Positions 1 through 12,710 of a stretch of 64,000 bases of DNA are shown piece after piece. The DNA is from Hemicentrotus pulcherrimus (taxonomy: Eukaryota; Echinodermata; Echinoidea; Camarodonta; Strongylocentrotidae), in NCBI GenBank assembly GCA_003118195.1, contig BEXV01000034.1, positions 444,554 to 508,553 of the forward strand, in the 5' to 3' direction. Position 1 is the stretch's first letter. Every line of letters starts with the position of its first letter. The position numbers and the translations under genes are program-made. Under the pieces are notes generated by a model. It searched no databases. It was not told where the DNA came from and saw only the letters and a program-made list of their open reading frames with translations.

Positions 1-809
1 TTACTGTATTGGAAGAGTGCATGGATGATGCTAAGTGTTCTCCATTGGTAGGCTCAATGTCACCTTAGGGAACCATAATTGTCATTACCGAATCCACCAG
101 CTAATTGGATCTTCAATACTCTATGCCAAAGACACAGCAAGACTTAAGTGAAAATTTAGACACGGTTTGGTGATGGCATGACCTGACCGCATGACTTTAG
201 TTTGTCTTTGGTTTCTACCCTTAGGGGCTATATATTTCTTTGTTTGATATTTCTAATTTTCTATTACAATCCTTACAATTATAAATGAATTGGTATGTTT
301 AAAGGAAAACATTATCTAGATCATGAAGATAGTGACTTCTTTGTATGTGAACAAAAGAAATGTTGTAGTCAATTACTATCTTTGTAACTCTTTAATTTCA
401 TTTAAAACAGTCTATTTTATTTCAGTAATTACATCTGAAGGATGATGACTCATGTGTGTGGAAAAGTCAGTTTTTGAAATCGAAGCAGTATTGACAAATT
501 TGCCTTTTATTTTTGTTGTTGAAGAAAAGAAGTTTACCAGTCATAGAGGAGGAAGACAAATAAAGGTTTGTTCTATTCTCAACAGAAATCATTTGATTCT
601 TTCAACCAGAATCCATACAACTAAATTCTACCTTCCTAATGTCTAGAAAGCCCTTTGCCTATGACATTGTCTAGCTTTTTCCCCCAGCTCCAATTAATGA
701 TCAAAACATGCTCCAAGACTAAAGAGGTCATGATCCATAGAGCCATTTGCCTAACGATGAGCATATCAGATTTATTCATTGCTATCTACTTGATTTTTTC
801 ATACCTATC
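1..809. other. AT-rich non-coding DNA
   Basis: No coding, RNA or repeat feature supported. The only ORF (452-646) has no recognised features. Confidence 0.6.
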
Positions 810-1480
810 ACCCTGCCACGCATGAATTATTTCGCCCAAGCTGCGCTAACGCTCATCGCAGCTCTGAAATTACGACTTGATATCTATTTGAGCAGCTTCT
901 AATTTGATGCGGTGTTGGGAAGCGCTGGCGTGCATGCCGAGTCGCGTTGAATTTTTAATTAGCCTCCTTCTCATTTTTCGTCACCTTTGGGACGGCGAGT
1001 TAGGAGAGAGAGTGAGGTAGAAAATTAAGGATCCCCGGGAAACACAAGGACCAAGTTAAGGCATTTGGTGATTGCACCAGGGGTTTAAGCAGTCTCAAAC
1101 GTGCTAAATAATGCAGTCGGGGAAACTCTCGGTGGACCGCGTGCTGCTGACGATGGGGCTGCCAGGAGTCCGCGTTAAAGTGCACAGGAATATGCTGTCA
1201 CCGTCGATCAGTGGTGCGAAGCCACGAGTGTCATGAAATTTTAATCGAGGAAGAAACACCATCGAGTCTCACCGGAGAGGGGATCCTGCTAACCTATCTT
1301 CTGCTGGTATATGGCAACCGGTTCCCCCAAGACCCCTCCGACGCATTCAACATTTTGGCTGGATGTGTAAAAACTAGACTAATGGAGGCATAACGTGGAT
1401 TCAAGTTGGTTGTCATTGGGGGTTAGGTGTAGCACCATCTTACTTTGTTGCCATAGCAACAGGTTACTGTAGGGTCAAGG
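810..1480. promoter_or_regulatory. High-complexity island, candidate regulatory element
   Basis: GC-richer, non-repetitive DNA set in AT-rich surroundings, with no credible exon on either strand (short ORFs at 1,000-1,185 and 1,211-1,393 look like noise). Contains TAATTA homeodomain-type cores near 955. Candidate conserved non-coding element by composition only. Confidence 0.3.
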
Positions 1481-2633
1481 AACGAATGCTCCAAGCAGCC
1501 CAGGCTAATCAGGGTAATAGAGGAATCCAACTTCAATGTAATGAACTCTTTTCATGTAGTCAATGTGAGTGAAGTCATTCTGTTTTATCTCCGCAGAGAG
1601 ATAGATATTTTTAACAGAGTGAAAAGCTCATTGTTGGGAAAGTGCTTTGTGCTTTCCTAGACACATTTCTTAACTCAGTCCAAGCTTCTTCATAATTGAT
1701 TTGGGTTTCTTAAAGATGTGCATTTCTCTGACAAATTATTATTACTATTATTATTTTGCTTGGTACATATATCTGCATAGAAGAAGGGTACTCATCGCGA
1801 TGTAAGATTGTTAATTTATCTTTTTAAGATGTTGATCAGGAACAGAAATATTGTCAAATCTATGAGATAGAAGAAGAAAAAAACTTGTAATATCTAGATT
1901 GATGAATCTAAAGCAACCACACAATCAAAAGAAGACAGATAGCTCAAAAAAGGTGGAAAAAACTACAAATATTATCAGCGTTGCATTACCCCCTTTTTTC
2001 CGCATGAGTGGCATAAATATTTATTGGATTAGGCAAACAAAGATTGGGTATAATTCTGATGGTATCACATCACTGCAGTCAAGTGTGTTGGCATGGCATC
2101 CATTTTGGTCAAAAAGATGGAGTAGCCCGAAAGGCGAATACATTACGATGTCTGATTAGATAGGCATGGCTATCTCGTGTCTGTCCTCTGTTCCTAGGGG
2201 GACAATGACTCGTGAATTTGCCTAGAAACAAATCAGAATCACAAACAGTGTGCCATCTTCTCAAAGTCAACCATCATCATTGGAGATGGAGCACCCGATG
2301 AATATTCAAATTGAGGGGGTATTTATCGTGGATCAGAGCTGGGAGAGAAAGAGCTTTGGACAGAATTAGCGCCCTTATTGCCTCCCAACCAACAATATTT
2401 GTCTAAAACATCATAGACTTGTTGAAAGCTGATAATATTATTCTAAACAAATCTGTTTAAAAACGATTTAGAATGTTTCATACGTGATAAGTGGATTGGA
2501 ATAGGACAATTTTATAGGTAGTGAAAATATTTTCTTGTAATTATCCCCTCTGACGAGTAAATTTTGGTCTCATTTTTTAATCAAAACAAAAAGGTGAGAT
2601 GTTGAACGTGCACTTGTATCAGTGAGGTGATGA
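1481..2633. other. AT-rich non-coding DNA
   Basis: Nothing supported beyond a short ATT microsatellite near 1,738-1,755. Confidence 0.55.
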
Positions 2634-2743
2634 TGAGAGAGAGAGAAAGAGAGAGAAAGAGAGAGAGAAAGAGAGAGAAAGAGAGAGAGAAAGAGAGAGA
2701 AAGAGAGAAAGAGAGAGGGAGAGATAGGGAGAGAAATAGAGAG
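2634..2743. repeat. (GA)n / GAGAGAAA compound microsatellite
   Basis: About 110 bp of GA repeats with regularly spaced AAA interruptions (gagagaaagagagagaaa pattern). Confidence 0.95.
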
Positions 2744-3600
2744 GCTTCTGGCTCTATAAACAGGCCTATCTAAATTAATGGATGCAAGATTTTTTGATTT
2801 GCAAAAATTCGTTGACGGGTTCCGGAATATTTGGGTTGAAAATACCTAAAGGCTTTGTTTGAAGTGACAGAGATGGGATTAGGGTGGATAATCCCGCTTG
2901 GAATTGATGTCATGCCCGTCAAACTCATCCTGGGCTACGTGAATTAGTTAGCGCTTCACGTTTATGTGCCTGCAATAAGATTGACTGCCGTGGCTGCTGG
3001 CGATTTTCCGTCGAATCTTGAGCGAGGTGCGTCGTGGGACGGCGTCAAGCGGGGGAATCGCCGGGCTCTGGGGAGTAGGGAGATGCGCTCTAAATTTGTG
3101 ATTTTGTCTTTTTGCTGATTGGTGGCGCTAATGATTAACTTGGGGCTATTAAACGCACTCATAGTTTGGTATAAATTAAAGTGCTTGCTTAGCAGGAATG
3201 ATATTCAGCCACCGCAATGTCACATGTAAAAGTCATCTTGTTGTCGGGAACCGGGCGTGAACTGCTTATTCTTAAACCTAGTCAATCAGAGTTAATCTCT
3301 GTCATCATCATATCCTTTTCTATTTTGATTTTTACACAATTATTTCAATGCTAAAGGTTCAATTCTGCCTCTTATTGGTTTGATATCCTTAGCCCATTAG
3401 GAAGGAGGGATGCTTAATGAAAATGGGGCCAAGGGAAATGAGTTGACGCCTAGCATGGGCGCTGGGGTGATGATGGGGTGGTGATCTTGAAGCGATCCTT
3501 GCTGAATGCTGATCACTACAGCTGACGGTGAACCGACGCCCCCAAGGGAATCACCCCCTCTTCATCATCAAGGGGTGAGCATCACCAGAGGATTTCAAAT
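2744..3600. promoter_or_regulatory. High-complexity island, candidate regulatory element
   Basis: Mostly non-repetitive, GC-richer DNA (clearest at 2,870-3,140 and 3,400-3,590) without a credible exon. CCCCAAGGGAA at 3,540-3,550 resembles a COE/EBF palindrome (TCCCNNGGGA) with one mismatch. Confidence 0.3.
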
Positions 3601-3715
3601 AGTCCCACAAGTTCAATATCTTCTATCAGAGGAATATAGTGCTCCAGAGAGAAATAAAATGGAGANATCATCAGCGCGATGACCCTGTAAATGGGACAGG
3701 GCACCCCCCCCCTCC

Positions 3716-4030
3716 CCCCAGAAAAAAACCTGTATAATGAAAGCAAGAAAATAAAAAGAGAAAATGAAAGAGAGAGAGAGAGGGGGGGGAAGAGAGAATA
3801 GGGGAGCATATAAGGTGAAGATGTAAAGAGGAGAAAATGGGGGGAACAAGAAAGGGTGGAAAGAGAGGGTAAGACAGGTGCAGAAGGTAAGAGAAAGAAA
3901 ACAGAAGAAAGGAATAGTGTGAGAGAGAGAGAGGATGGGGGATGGGAGGGGGTGGAGTAGGGGAAGATAGAATTAGATTAGATTGGTGGTGGACAAGGTT
4001 GGGGGGTGGGAATAAAGGAGAAAGGGAGTT
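3716..4030. repeat. Strongly strand-asymmetric polypurine tract
   Basis: About 315 bases nearly all A and G on the plus strand, with (GA)n and G runs and few pyrimidines. The adjacent C run (3,703-3,720) and an N at 3,666 show that the region was hard to sequence. Confidence 0.85.
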
Positions 4031-7000
4031 GATACATCATTAGCAACAGATATTGCCAACTTTGACCCCTGCCACCATCTGAAGAGAGTCTTGCAACTGG
4101 ATAGCCAGAGCTTGTAGCAGTAGCAATATCTTCCATAGTCGAAAATCCCAAGCTTAGAATATCCCATGGATTCTACCTGCTAAGCTTGTGTGGAAATTGT
4201 GCTTATTAGTTGTGACAGGCAGGCAGAATTGCCTCAGACTGGGGATCAACGTTGTTTGAAGGTGATTAAGAGTCTGGACGCCTACACTTGATAATTATAC
4301 AAGATAAATAATCTTCACTACGATCTGAAATCTATTCCTTTTTTTTACACAGGCCATATTGAACTTGTTGTCACATGTTGTAGAATCTGTTACTTTTAAA
4401 AAATTCCAATTTTTAAATTAGAACTGTCTATTAATTGCTAAATATGAATTAAGTAGTTTGTTCTTAATCATGTATTAATATAGATTTGAAAATGAAATTG
4501 TGTTGATGATGTATGATTGTTGAGACCCCTGAAGGGAATTAGATCTGTGTTAAAATATATGGGTTATACCAGTATTCTGGCTCTCAATATAAATGATAAG
4601 CAAATAACAAAATAAATAGATTAATATGCGTAAGAAACAATGTATTCATTGCAATCTCTAGCTGTGGTGATAGCTGTGATGAATGAAGCGATCAAAATCA
4701 AAAGAAGGATTCATCAGTAACACCCCCCCCCCCTGAACATTTTGCAGGCAACTCCCCAGTATATCTGTTGGGTGACAGCTCAAATTGACCAGCTATATTT
4801 TCATCTACAACAAATAAACTTGGAGGGATAAGATGTTGTTTTGGAGCATAACAGAGACTCTGCGATTCACCTCCCCTCTAGGAGTGTTTCCTTGGCAACT
4901 GTTTGCATAAGCATCCCCTACGTAGCAACGTGAGCCCCATGCATCTAAATGGGGGTGGCATTAAGTTTCACCCCTTAATGTTATCATATTAATGAAAAGT
5001 AACCATGTACCAATATGTATTGACATCTGAAGAGTTCATTATCATTATTCACATTGATCAAACTAGGAAGAGCAGTCATGTGTTATTTCTTAAGGTTAAT
5101 TTTCAACTCAAAAAATGATGGATAGGGCATCTTTGTATTCTTGTTCAACATCATATATTCAATATGAGAATTCAAGCTTTCATTATCTTTTAAACTCTTT
5201 TAGCTACTGTATATGACTATGATGCATCATCATGAATACTTATATCTTGAAACCCTGCAAAACTCACAAAATCAATTATTTTACTTAACCAAAAATATTT
5301 TGTATGTATGCTTATTGTTGTGTCTTTTAATTATCATTTAATACAGTTATTGCAGCTAGAGATGTCTGAACACCTGTTAATTATTAACAAAAAGAATTTG
5401 TAGTTAATTTTAGTCCTTATTTTTACCCCAAATATTGTATTGGCTCTTTGTGTGTCTTTTCTTTCTGTTCCCATTATGTCTTCTTTTCTATTATTCTTAT
5501 TTTCTTGTAAGTTTTGTATGCTGCTCTTCTCTTGAAGTTGAGTGGAAATAGGAGAGACCCTTTGCAAGAACGAAGAAAAAAAAATGGGGGCCAAAATTGA
5601 TGGAAGTATTTGTAACATATGGATGCAAATCCTAATAATTCCCATTATTCTGTACGCTAATTGGAGAAGTATTGAGTTCCAAATCCTCATAGAGAGTGCC
5701 TAGGGGAAGGTTTAGCTGTCGCAATTCAGTTCTCGATCGAAAGCCGTGCAAGATAATACGGACGGTTTCCATAGGCACACAGAGATATCCCATGCATCTA
5801 ACAGAAGATGATGGCCAAGGAAGAGTTGGAGGGGGGGGGGGAGGGGTAAATCTGTACCTCTTATTCTGCGTTGTCCGAATGTGCAGGGGGAAAAAACCCT
5901 GCCAATCATATTATCGAGCTTGAGTTGAAATCTCCACCGATAAATTCACTTTAAATTCAGCAAATTGAGATGCATGAAGGGACGTCCATTTTGTTGAAAA
6001 ACCTTTGCATTTCTTGTTCCTTGGGAATAATTAGACCAACCTCTTTCAAATCCTCCATGTTTCTACCTAATTTCCAGCAAATGCTTCGCAATAGACTGTA
6101 TGTGGTCACTTGTTATGCAATGAGATGGATTGAAGGTAAATCTATCCGATGTATACAACAAGAACGGAACTGCTTATTGTCTTTTATGCAACCTTTCTTG
6201 AGATGCTTCAAACATGCCCCTACTCTAAGAACCAGAAAAGCGTTAATTATGTGTGAAGTTAGATGAGTTAATGTCCTTCTGGTTATGAGCAGACAATTTT
6301 TCCCCCTTCAAGAGGTGACTTTTTCAAGATTTTAATCACAGCCAAGGGTTTGACAACCCCTGCTATGGACCTATAATACTTCCTTTCAAGAATAGTAACA
6401 GAAACCAATTGTGAGTATTGAAATAAATCAGAAAAATATATCAATGCACACAAGAACAGTGTGAGAATACATGAAGAGATAGAGAAGATCAGGACATCAG
6501 CAGTGAAAAAAAAGAATCATTTTTAAAGTGGATGAAAGTGATGAAAATGTTGTATTTCTAGCGGGTGGAGTAATTGGGGTTGACAGGTGTGATAGGGATG
6601 AAACCAGTGTCAGATATGTTCTCCTGCGAATCTTTTTATTACTCAATTGGCTACGTGGTCTAGGACCAAGCTGTGCCTGTACTTACCTCGAGTTACTCAC
6701 TCCATGCTCACACTAGGGGCCAAATTGACCAGAATTTGCCAGGGGAATTCAGGCCCCAGCCGGCCTCCTAAAGTCCCTTTAAAGGGCTAGGCTCTCAAAT
6801 TGAGATTATTCTGTTTTTAGCTTGCAGTTGTGAAGTCTGGAGCTCTGAATCCACTTTTTAGTTTGAGTAATTTCAAAAATGATATTGTAATTTAACAGTA
6901 ATATGAGACATAAAAACACCTGCCAAATTCTAAAATCCTTTAAATAGATAAATATTTTCATGAACAGGTCTATAGATTATATTGTGTTCATAGTGTGTAT

Positions 7001-10000
7001 GTGTGGTGTTTCCTTTTAAATATGAATAGATTTATGTCAAATATTGAATATTTCAACCAAGTTTTGTAGAGAGTTTCAACTCTCCCTTTAACTTTTTGAT
7101 TGTTCTTGATGTTCAGTATCATTCCGAAGTGCCATTTTGATTTCACCTCCCTGATTTCAGCTACTTGTGTCTCACATTTGCATATTGATTATGAGGCATT
7201 GTTTTTAAGGCCTCAGACAATGTTCATGTCCTTTTTCATTACATTTCAATGAATTGTAAACCTTGCCTTCTTTACGATAAAGATATTTTGAGGGGAAAAG
7301 TGTCATTGGCGTTATGAAGAGTTCAATACTGATAGTACCCAGTCGTAAGAAAGATTGATGAACCTTATAAGAAAATACAAAAAAGGCTAATTGTCACTTT
7401 AATATTTAAGTAAAAGTAGGAGCTACAATTCAATTCTTTCTAAGAATATACTCTGGAGATAAACAATACAGTCATCTAAAACTTGAAAATTTGACCATTT
7501 TGCCCCATACACCCTATCACTTAATTATGACTTTCAAAGACTGTGTGTGGGTGTCTAACTGGGACATGGATATTTCAACTTTTGACATCTTTTCTTCGCC
7601 TTCCAATATATTTATATATAGTTCTTCTCCGCATGATAACGCGGCAAGGTACACTTCAAGAATCAGTTTGAGGGCAATCGATGCAATGATTTTCTCTGAA
7701 TCCGCGGAGGCAAGTTATGCTTGCGATTCCTGTGTGTCCGAGCTTATTAGGCAGAAATGCTCATAGAAGAAGCAGCTTATAAACTCTATTCAGCATGTAC
7801 ATCATCGTCGTCGTTGATACAGGCAGTGAAAGGGAGGGAGTGGCATCTACTTTTCTCATTCAATTATTTGAGAGTGTTACTCCGCTCAGACCCCCAGGAT
7901 CAAATTTTCACAAGATTTTCTGTTTTTGCCTCTAGCTTAATGAAACTGTCCATGTTCATTAGATCATGAATTGTCAATTTTCATTCAACAGATTTTGATG
8001 AGAGACAAGTTGTACTTGTGGGCAGAAAGATTAGATTACACCTTTCATGCAAAAATGGGCAAATATTTTTTTTTTTCATCTAGATGTTTGTAAAAAAGTG
8101 AAGAGGAAAAAATGGCTAATATCAGTAGCAGGTTTTAGAGACCTTGAGAATAAGATGTTGAGTCTAATTCTTTTAATCACACCAATATTTGATATTACTA
8201 TTACTATAACCATGTAGAACATACTCCTCAAGTATTTGATCATTTGAAGATTAGAAATGAACAAATATTAGTGGGATGAAAAGGCGAATGTGCTTGAGTG
8301 TCAGACAATAATTTTCATATGACTTTACGATGCATGGTCCATGTCAAGGATCACGCGACAAAAAATTAAATAAATCCTTTAATACGATCTTAGAATTTAT
8401 CCTTCCTAAACAAAAACAAAAAAGGGAAGAATATTAACCTTTTCCTCAGAGTTGAGAGTCACCAGGGGCCTTATATTAACTCCTATTCTTAGCGGATTTT
8501 GAAAAAGGAGCAGCTATTAATTGACGCAAAAGTGCATGAGGAATGAAAGGACATTGAATCCGATTAAAAAGGTTCACACCGTCCTTTTACAAAGCAGATT
8601 ATACTGTCCATTTTCCATGTGTGGCATTTCTCGGCTCCGAGATACGCTCACAATAAAATTTGCCTTGAACCTTCCGCGCTTAAGATGCCTCGGCGCGATG
8701 CTTGGCAATGACGATGAGAATGAAGAAATCAGACTTAAATCATCAAAAAATTGTCTAGGAATGGAGGAAGGGAATTAAGCGGGGAAATGTGATGTCCAAT
8801 TTTTTGTATGACTGAGTAGAAATATGTGATATCTAGGCTAGGCATGGTAGAGAAATATTCAGTAGTTTCATGTCTAAATAAGGTGAACTAAGACTATTAA
8901 AATGGAATTATAATCTATACAATGGACAGATAGGATAGGCATCATTATATGATTGTAAGTAAGTGCGTCTTTAAACTCTTTTTAAACAGAAACTGGAAAA
9001 AAGTGCTAAAAACATTAGCTATGCTACCCCATTTCTCCCTTTCCTCAAAAAATGGAGAATAAATAATACAAATATAAGGTTATCTCAAACATGAAATTGA
9101 ATTTCTTTGGAAATCTATTAAAAGACTAAAGAGTACATATGGATGACACTCTCTCATAAACAGAGAATAGCATGTTATACTGCTATGGCAGAATTTAGGA
9201 GCATAAAAATAGATGGTTTGCAAGTGTGTATAGTTGTATACTGTAGGTGTATATCGTTTCATGACTTGAATGAAATGGAAGATAAAAATGGAATAAAATA
9301 TGATAGATTTGGCAGATAGTCGTAGCAACCAGCTTGATCTATTGGTTTTAATTTGAATTTGTTGGGTCCCCCGAGGATCATTAGCAGATTCTGTAATGTT
9401 TTGTGCACTTCACTGGCCATGAATTTCATTACTGGATGCGTTTCCACGATCCTTGATGTCTCGTTGGTGAGAGGGGTGCTGGATAGTGCGCAGCCCCTTT
9501 TGATGAGAGTTAAAGTGCACAAATAACCCAAACAATAGTTGTTCTTGATGTAAGAGTCTAAATATTGCATTTTATGTTAAGGTTGATTTTATACATTCTA
9601 GCTTTACACAAATGATTTTTAAGGGGATTGATATACTTTAATCAATGTGAATGGAGTAATTAGTTTAAATGGGTTAGATGATGGCGTGCATCGATGTCAA
9701 GCCAGTGTTAACAAGCCATTTTTTGCTGTCATTATAGAAAACTGCATTGATGAGGTCACAATTGAGAACTGTTCACACATCTGCATTTTAATATGATCCT
9801 CCTTGTCTTCTTATAGAAAACAATGAATAAAAGAAACATGATTATCATGTGTTTGAAATGTAGGTAGGTAGGTAGGCAGGCAAAAGAACATTGAATGTGC
9901 ATTGGAACACAGTATATACTGCAGCATGGCTGCTCTACATGCAGTTATGCTTAGAGGGAAAAAGAAGAAAACACAGGAATGCTTGGAAAATATAGTATCC

Positions 10001-10760
10001 ATGTAGGTATAGCTCATCCATTACATGCCGTATGCTGCATAATGTGGAGAAATGCATGGAGAATATTGCATTGAAACACAAGTAATTATCCTTCAATTTA
10101 TTTGATGGATCCAATACGTTTTATAGGCACTTCTCGTTTCATTAATTTCTTGATGAGAATGCATCTGAGATCAATCATTAGCGATTGAGTTGTTGATTAG
10201 CTCATGCTTACATGAATTGATGTTTTCAGTTTAATATTTTGGAGTATTCTATATGTTTAACAAATATTAGCACCTAGAATTCTGCTATAGCCCTCCTTCA
10301 ATCGGATTTTCATTTGTATTGCATTCCAAAAGATATAGAAGTTACATGTAGAAACCCCAAAAAATGTCAAACAAATTACAGAATTTTTTTACTGGAAAGT
10401 GTAGTAGGATTTGGGAATTTCTTTTATAATTTAGCTTCTGATTTTTTACAGAAAGTTATTCTCATGTTAAAAGTCACTTTCATATAAGATAACTTTATGA
10501 AGAGTTGCTTTATGAGTTTCATTTGCTTACTTGTATATTCACCCTTTCTTTTAACATTTTTAGAAAAACAAAATGATTGTGTACAATGTATTGCAAAGTC
10601 ATGGGCAATATACCTAGCATTCTAGCAAAGATCTATTTGATCTTCTTTAGGAAGAAGAAAAAAAAATTGGGCACTATCTGTAAATCTAATTATTTCTCCT
10701 TAACACTCCATACCTTTAAAAAGAATCCTGTTGGCTTTCACCGGCACTCTGCGTTTGTAT
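4031..10760. other. Long mostly AT-rich non-coding stretch
   Basis: No supported gene. Small complex patches at about 5,690-5,960, 6,630-6,800, 7,600-7,860 and 8,520-8,720; a G run at 5,829-5,840; a GTAG/GCAG tetranucleotide patch at 9,860-9,883. A potential COE exon end at 6,590 was considered and rejected. Confidence 0.55.
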
Positions 10761-11000
10761 TTGGATGAAGCTACATGTAGCGCGCTTTAGCTAGGGAGGG
10801 AATTCAGGAGAGTTGGCTATCCCAGCCGACCCAGCGTGGCTTCTATGGGAGGTGACAGGCTAACGGATGCCTAAGCGTCCCCAGGAGAAAGCTCGACTCG
10901 GCTGGATGAGCTTGGCTGCTGCTGCTGCTTCTGCTGTGTAACAATCTAACGTCTCGACTCTCCATGGAGAGTTGCGGAGGATAGTCTGTTGATCTTTTCA
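10761..11000. promoter_or_regulatory. Small GC-rich island with (GCT)n
   Basis: Complex block with a GCT trinucleotide run (10,915-10,937). TCCCCAGGAGA at 10,878-10,888 resembles one COE/EBF site with a mismatch. Candidate regulatory element only. Confidence 0.25.
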
Positions 11001-12674
11001 CCTCCCAAAATAATGTTTAGAATTGATGGCAATTAAAGGAGGATTCAAGCTTTAGAATGATCCATGTCCCTTTGTTTTTGTTTTGTCCTTTTTTCATTGA
11101 TATGGGCTCTCTATGATAACTACCAGTAGTGTAGTTTTCAATTTTGAGGTATGTCTTGTAAGTCTTTTGAACCCATAGAGCCCATAAATATTCATATCGA
11201 CTTAAAAGTCGAAGGGACCAATAAATCCATCGACATTTTCATTCTTTATATTTTTTGTAAAGCTGCATATCTCAGCATTTCAGTAAATTGGGAAAAGGTG
11301 TTCTTTTGCCATATTTTTCTACTTTTTCTACTTTTTTTTTTAAGCAGATGAATATTTTTCATTGAAAAATACAAGAGTCATAATTTGGGTTTTGGAGTGT
11401 ATGAGATGTGTTTATATGCAAGAAATATTAAGGTCTTAACTGTAATGAGATAATGTCTTTTCCACATCCGTATAATGCAATATAACTGTAGAGGTATTTT
11501 ATTTGAATGTGATTCCTGAGAGTTTGTGGGTGAAGGCGCATTGTGGACAGAATCAATAACTAATTATCTGCGTCAAACCTAAGAAGCTATAACTCGGTTA
11601 AGTGAGTCCTCATTGAAGGGGCGACCATTATCCCCCCTTCTCCATCGTTTGGGGGGTCTGAAAAGAGGAGAGGCTTTTGTGGTTCTTTGGGAAGTCAAGG
11701 AAGCCCCTTTTATGTATCACTTGAGAGGATGAAGAACATAACTAGACTATAGGGGGATTACTGCCCTAGTCCCAATAAACATCAGCTTGTTCTGATAGGA
11801 TTAAACAGGCCTTTTTGTATCTTTTTTTCTTCTCCTCTAGAGCTTTCTCTCTCCCTTGGTCTTTTCAGCACAACATTTGGAGGATTCTTTTTCTTCTATA
11901 TTCGAAGGTTAAGATTGGAAAAATTGTTTATTGTTAAATGTAAGGAAGCAGTGATTCAAATTGTTTTGAAATTTTGACGAGAAATGTTTGTGCACATTTT
12001 ATAAAACAAAATAACCATTAAATTGTAATTTTTTTAATTTTNGAAAATAGCATAATGGAGATTGAAAGTAGTAATGCAAATTGAATCATATTATTTTTTT
12101 CTAAGCATGAATAGAGGAATGATGGTAATCGAGTCTATAGAACCGATATCAGACATTAATTGCTACCACTTTATCAGAAAAATGTGCACACTTGTGATCA
12201 GAATTGCCTAACTGTTAATTTTTAGTTGGATTTGTTCAATTGCACTGATTTAATGATCAGTTGTTATTGGAACATCATATTAAATGTTTGATATCTTTAA
12301 CTTTCATTGGGATGTTATTAACAACAACCAACTAAAAACAGCTTTTAATGGCCCGATGGTGGGGTATTATTGATTGGAAAAGCATTATTATTTCCCGTTT
12401 TATTATTTGGCGATCTAGAAATACAAGAAAAGAAATCAAAAGAGATTTGGAAATGTTAAAGTAGAAGATAAACTGAAGGTTACATCTGAAATTGATTATT
12501 TTGTAAGAAAATATAATGATGCGATAAGGGTGGTTGGAAGGACCCTAGAGAGAGTAGATAGTGTTGTTATGAGTATAATGTAAGACGTCTAAATAGAAAG
12601 CATGATGATAGCGTTAGTGGGTATTGTGGAGGGTATTGAACAGTTGGTGCATGAATAGGTTTAGAATAACTGTC
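11001..12674. other. AT-rich non-coding DNA
   Basis: Nothing supported. A slightly more complex patch lies at 11,520-11,800, and there is one unresolved base at 12,042. Confidence 0.55.

Positions 12675-12710
<36 letters not shown>
12675..12710. repeat. (CTGG)9 microsatellite
   Basis: Nine perfect tandem copies of the tetranucleotide CTGG. Confidence 0.98.

Noticed and set aside
6528..6716. Plus-strand ORF containing GGVIGVDR followed by a gacag/gt, superficially like the DPVIIDR exon end that should precede the first COE exon
   Set aside because: The preceding residues do not match the zinc-knuckle segment (no CCDKKSCGN or ETPSDP), and gacag/gtgtga is a poor donor.
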